Source: Endozoicomonas sp965196975 (lineage in GTDB: Bacteria; Pseudomonadota; Gammaproteobacteria; Pseudomonadales; Endozoicomonadaceae). Taken from it: 64,000 bases of DNA. A program made the position numbers and the translations under genes. Shown here piece after piece: positions 61,395 through 64,000 of the stretch (within the stretch, counting starts at the first letter, position 1; the number at the start of each line of letters is the position of its first letter). The notes under the pieces were generated by a model. It saw only the letters and a program-made list of their open reading frames with translations. It was not told the DNA's origin and made no database searches. The DNA lies in contig NZ_OZ239981.1 of assembly GCF_965196975.1 (NCBI RefSeq), forward strand, positions 2,108,001 through 2,172,000, given 5' to 3'.

Positions 61395-61522
61395 TTCGTG
61401 GGCGTTTTCGTGAGTGGTCAGTACCTACCGGGCCGCCCATCTGCTGAAAGGATTAGGTAGATGAACTGGCTGCCATTATCATCAGGATCAGTTATCGACG
61501 TTTGATTCACAGTACTGAAATC

Positions 61523-62302
61523 ATGATGGATTATCTGACCATTAACCGAGCGTCATGGAATAAACGAGCAGAGATTCACTTCAGCTCCCGTTTCTATGAT
61601 GTTGAGGGTTTTCTGCTGGGGTAATCTTCCCTGCAAAGCATTGAGCTTAATGACCTGGGGGATGTCTCTGGCAAATCCCTGCTGCACCTGCAGTGTCACT
61701 TTGGCCTGGATACGCTCTCCTGGGCAAGGCTGGGTGCCGAAGTAACCGGTGTCGATTTGTCGCCAACCGCCATTGATCAGGCCAGGCAGCTGGCTGAAAC
61801 GGTTGGCATTGATGCCCGCTTTATCTGTTCAGACCTGTACCAGTTTGGTGAAACCTCCCGGGAGCAATACGATATTGTGTTCACTTCCTACGGTGTGCTC
61901 TGCTGGCTGCCCGACCTTGATCGATGGGCTGCCACCATTGCCAGCAGCTTGAAGCCGGGCGGGCTGTTTTACCTGGCGGAGTTCCACCCGGTGTATGATG
62001 TGTTTGCCGGGTATTCCTACTTTCACCAGTCGGAGCCCGATGTTATTGAAGAAGGCACTTATACGGAAAATGATACTGGTGAAAAACAGACATTAGCCAC
62101 CTGGGGGCACCCCATCAGCGATGTGGTGAATGCGTTGATCAAGGCCGGTATGCACATCACCCAGCTTAATGAGTACCCCTACAGCCCCTACAATTGCTTC
62201 GACGGGTTGATTGAACGAGAACCGGGACAGTTTTACTTTTTACACCAGGAGCAGCCTACCCCGCTGTTGTATACCATCAAAGGGGTAAAACACTCTGTTT
62301 AG
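61523..62302 (+). pseudogene. SAM-dependent methyltransferase, in-frame TAA near the N-terminus
   Basis: From ATG 61523 the frame reads MMDYLTINRASWNKRAEIHFSS...FYDVEGFLLG and then TAA (61622-61624). It goes on in the same frame with SSLQSIELNDLGDVSGKSLLHLQCHFGLDTLSWARLGAEVTGVDLSPTAI (SAM-binding motif I), SDLYQFGETSREQYDIVFTSYGVLCWLPDL and LKPGGLFYLAEFHPV, to a stop at 62300. In relatives I know the position of the stop is a Lys in GKSSL, so AAA to TAA is the likely mutation. A TTG start at 61757 could give a truncated product lacking motif I. Confidence 0.88.
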
Positions 62303-62722
62303 CCTATTTTTAAGGCTACTTTTCGCCAAACGGTCGCATCCATTCTTAATGACTAAGCAGTGTCGGTTGATGAGATCTGGTCATCACCCACCGAAAGTGA
62401 TACATGTATTAACTGTCAAATGACAAATACAACAATCATAAAAGGTGTCTTATGCAGGTACGTTTCGGATTGGTATTTTTCACGGTGCTTCTGGGTTCAG
62501 CAGTGGACTATGTTGTCTGGTTTGGTGTGTAGTCCGTCATCAGGCAGTGGTTTATTTTGAATCGATGCTGTCCGGCTCGCTCCAGAATCAGGCAACACAG
62601 CGTCGATTTTCGAGCCTACTGCCCCACTTTCACAGGTTCTTTTGAGCAGGGTTGCCGGACGATTCAATACTCACCTTGCTGTCAGGGCCGATCAGGTCAG
62701 GCGCCTTCATTAACGGCGCTTT
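62303..62722. other. Gene-poor stretch with a short hydrophobic frame
   Basis: An ATG at 62453 begins MQVRFGLVFFTVLLGSAVDYVVWFG and stops after about 24 codons. It looks like the start of a membrane protein (possibly a transporter) that has decayed; nothing recognisable follows. No other gene is seen. Confidence 0.35.
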
Positions 62723-63697
62723 TCAACCTTTCCCATTCCTTTTCCTCCATCCCAGCGGCGTCAGGTCATAGTGTTTCTTAAACTGCTCACGAAGCGCTGC
62801 CTCTGACGCAAACCCCGTTTCTTCTGCAATGCTGTCCACCGACAGACGGGTTGATTCAAGCAGTTCCCGTGCCCGATTCAGCCGTTCTGAAGTCAGCCAC
62901 TGGCTAACGGGCATACCGGTTGCCTGCTGGAATTTGCGGGTAAAAGTGCGACGGGTCATCATGACCGAACTGGCCAGTGCATCCACCCGATGTTTATCCG
63001 ACAGCCGTTGTCTCATCTGCTCCAGCAGGTTATTGATACGCGCATCAGCGGTGGTTTCCGGCAGTGATTTTTCAACCACCTGAGTTCGCCCTCCTTCCCG
63101 ATACGGTGAGATCACCATACGCCGGGCAACGGCATTGGCGGCTTTGGTGCCGTAATAGGTCTGAAAAAGATGCAGACAACAGTCGATGTTGGCAGCGACA
63201 CCAGCCGAGGTGATGACGCCATGATCTTCGATATACAGGGCATTGCTTTCCAGACGTATGGCCGGAAAACGGGCCGCAAAGTCATCCTCAAACTCCCAGT
63301 GCATCGCCGCCTGCCTGCCATCGAGCACACCGGAATAAGCCAGAACGTAGCCTCCCAGGCACAGCCCGATCAGCGTAGCACCCCGTTGATGAGCCTGAGC
63401 CAAGGCAGCCAGTAACTCAGGGCCTGGTACTTCATCAGGGCTACGCCAGTAAGGAACAATAATCACATCCGCCTTCTCCAGTCCTTCCAACCCGGCATGA
63501 GGCTTAATGTACATACCTATGTCAGACGTTATGGGCCCGGATTCCCCTGCCACCAGCCTGACCGTGAAACGGGGCCTGTCCAGAAAATCATCACTGAAAA
63601 TCAGTGAAGGCACTGAAAGATGAAAAGGGCTGAATTGATCAAAAACAACGAGTGCTACTTCGGGTAATCTGGAATTCATACCGGATGGGGAACGCAT
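62723..63697 (-). CDS. GlxA-type transcriptional regulator (DJ-1/PfpI domain plus AraC HTH)
   Basis: This 324-residue regulator has an N-terminal class I glutamine-amidotransferase-like domain (EVALVVFDQFSPFHLSVPS; GATLIGLCLGGYVLAYSGVLDGRQAAMHW with the nucleophile-elbow Cys) that senses an unknown ligand. The C-terminal AraC-type double HTH is at about residues 225-320 (LASSVMMTRRTFTRKFQQATGMPVSQWLTSERLNRARELLE, then SVDSIAEETGFASEAALREQFKKHY). An ATG six codons in (63679) is an alternative start. It is divergent from the metallo-hydrolase gene at 63854, its most likely target. Confidence 0.92.
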   Translation of the reverse strand: MRSPSGMNSRLPEVALVVFDQFSPFHLSVPSLIFSDDFLDRPRFTVRLVAGESGPITSDIGMYIKPHAGLEGLEKADVIIVPYWRSPDEVPGPELLAALAQAHQRGATLIGLCLGGYVLAYSGVLDGRQAAMHWEFEDDFAARFPAIRLESNALYIEDHGVITSAGVAANIDCCLHLFQTYYGTKAANAVARRMVISPYREGGRTQVVEKSLPETTADARINNLLEQMRQRLSDKHRVDALASSVMMTRRTFTRKFQQATGMPVSQWLTSERLNRARELLESTRLSVDSIAEETGFASEAALREQFKKHYDLTPLGWRKRNGKG

Positions 63698-63853
63698 TAC
63701 TCAACCTGCTGCCGCCCTGATGTGGATGAGCCGGAGTATATGGATTCCCTCAGTTTGGCTCAATTCCCCTGAATATTGTCATTTCCCTGCGTATCCCTCT
63801 GTCTGCGGCTTCTCAATAATACGACCATTACTAAGTACTACGGGAGCCAAGCC

Positions 63854-64000
63854 ATGAAATTCACTCAGGTTCGCAATGCAACCGCCATTCTTGAGTACGC
63901 TGACAAACGCTTTTTGATTGACCCGGTGCTGGCGGATAAAGAGGCCTACCCTGGGTTTACGGGAACCCTGAATGATCACCTGAGCTGGCCGACGGTCGAC
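63854..64000 (+). CDS. Metallo-beta-lactamase-fold hydrolase, 3' end outside window
   Basis: The 49 codons visible read MKFTQVRNATAILEYADKRFLIDPVLADKEAYPGFTGT, the usual start of MBL-fold hydrolases related to UlaG/YcbL-like proteins (RNAT-ILEYA-KRFLIDPVLADK). The HxHxDH zinc motif lies beyond the window edge. It is divergent from a GlxA-type regulator. Confidence 0.75.
   Translation, partial: MKFTQVRNATAILEYADKRFLIDPVLADKEAYPGFTGTLNDHLSWPTVD

Overview
The window looks like a chromosomal segment of a marine, animal-associated gammaproteobacterium. An Endozoicomonas-like member of the Oceanospirillales is my best guess, by inference and not by any search. The core blocks alaS-lysC-csrA-tRNA-Ser(GCU) and cinA-recA-recX (all on the minus strand) have the order usual in gammaproteobacteria. 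Around them lie accessory genes typical of host-associated marine bacteria: an orphan type III secretion chaperone with its putative substrate, two divergent eukaryote-like protein kinases, a cystatin-like lipoprotein, a P450, a catalase and a NERD-domain protein.

The dominant theme is recent insertion-sequence activity and gene decay. There are five complete 1391-bp ISKra4-type elements (585-1975, 13848-15238, 21104-22494, 49900-51290, 57107-58497), each with a 12-bp terminal inverted repeat and an exact 8-bp target duplication. A 244-bp remnant of a sixth holds two 1599-bp IS66-type elements (9514-11112, 11223-12821). A third IS66 copy lies at 38956-40554 and one IS1-type element at 58709-59499. 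Removing the elements in silico restores open reading frames, as in the roughly 1490-codon gene at 16823-22673 and the cassette gene at 56489-59727. Other genes are broken by point events: a frameshift in tctB, an in-frame TAG in the giant gene, an in-frame TGA in a DTW-domain gene, an in-frame TAA in a methyltransferase, and a TGA in a kinase frame that stays open for about 97 more codons. All three stop codons occur, which argues for decay and against a changed genetic code.

Layout: 1-8.6 kb holds a DUF1826 gene end, a tripartite tricarboxylate transporter (tctC, broken tctB, tctA) with an RraA-like aldolase and a short-chain dehydrogenase, then the type III secretion pair. 9-12.8 kb holds an integron-cassette-like module (small membrane-protein gene plus attC-like site) cut by nested IS elements. 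13-16 kb holds a rhodanese and a MauE/DoxX-like gene separated by an IS. 16.8-22.7 kb is the giant broken gene. 23-33 kb is the core block, with tandem LexA boxes before recA. 34-38 kb is a zinc-uptake operon (Zrg type) with a Zur-box-like palindrome. 38-49 kb holds a DUF922 protease-like gene, P450, crotonase, cystatin-like lipoprotein, kinase, AAA ATPase and a KefF/Kef pair. 51.8-56 kb holds catalase and a second kinase bracketed by a duplicated catalase tail. 56-60 kb holds 37-bp tandem repeats and a doubly IS-interrupted membrane-protein gene that ends in a well-formed attC site. 60-64 kb holds a NERD protein, a YbaK-family deacylase, a methyltransferase pseudogene, a GlxA-type regulator and the start of a metallo-beta-lactamase-fold gene.

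The least explained part is 56.2-59.8 kb: regularly spaced palindromes in 37-bp repeats upstream of an unrecognised roughly 346-residue protein with C-terminal membrane segments, carried on what looks like a mobile integron cassette.
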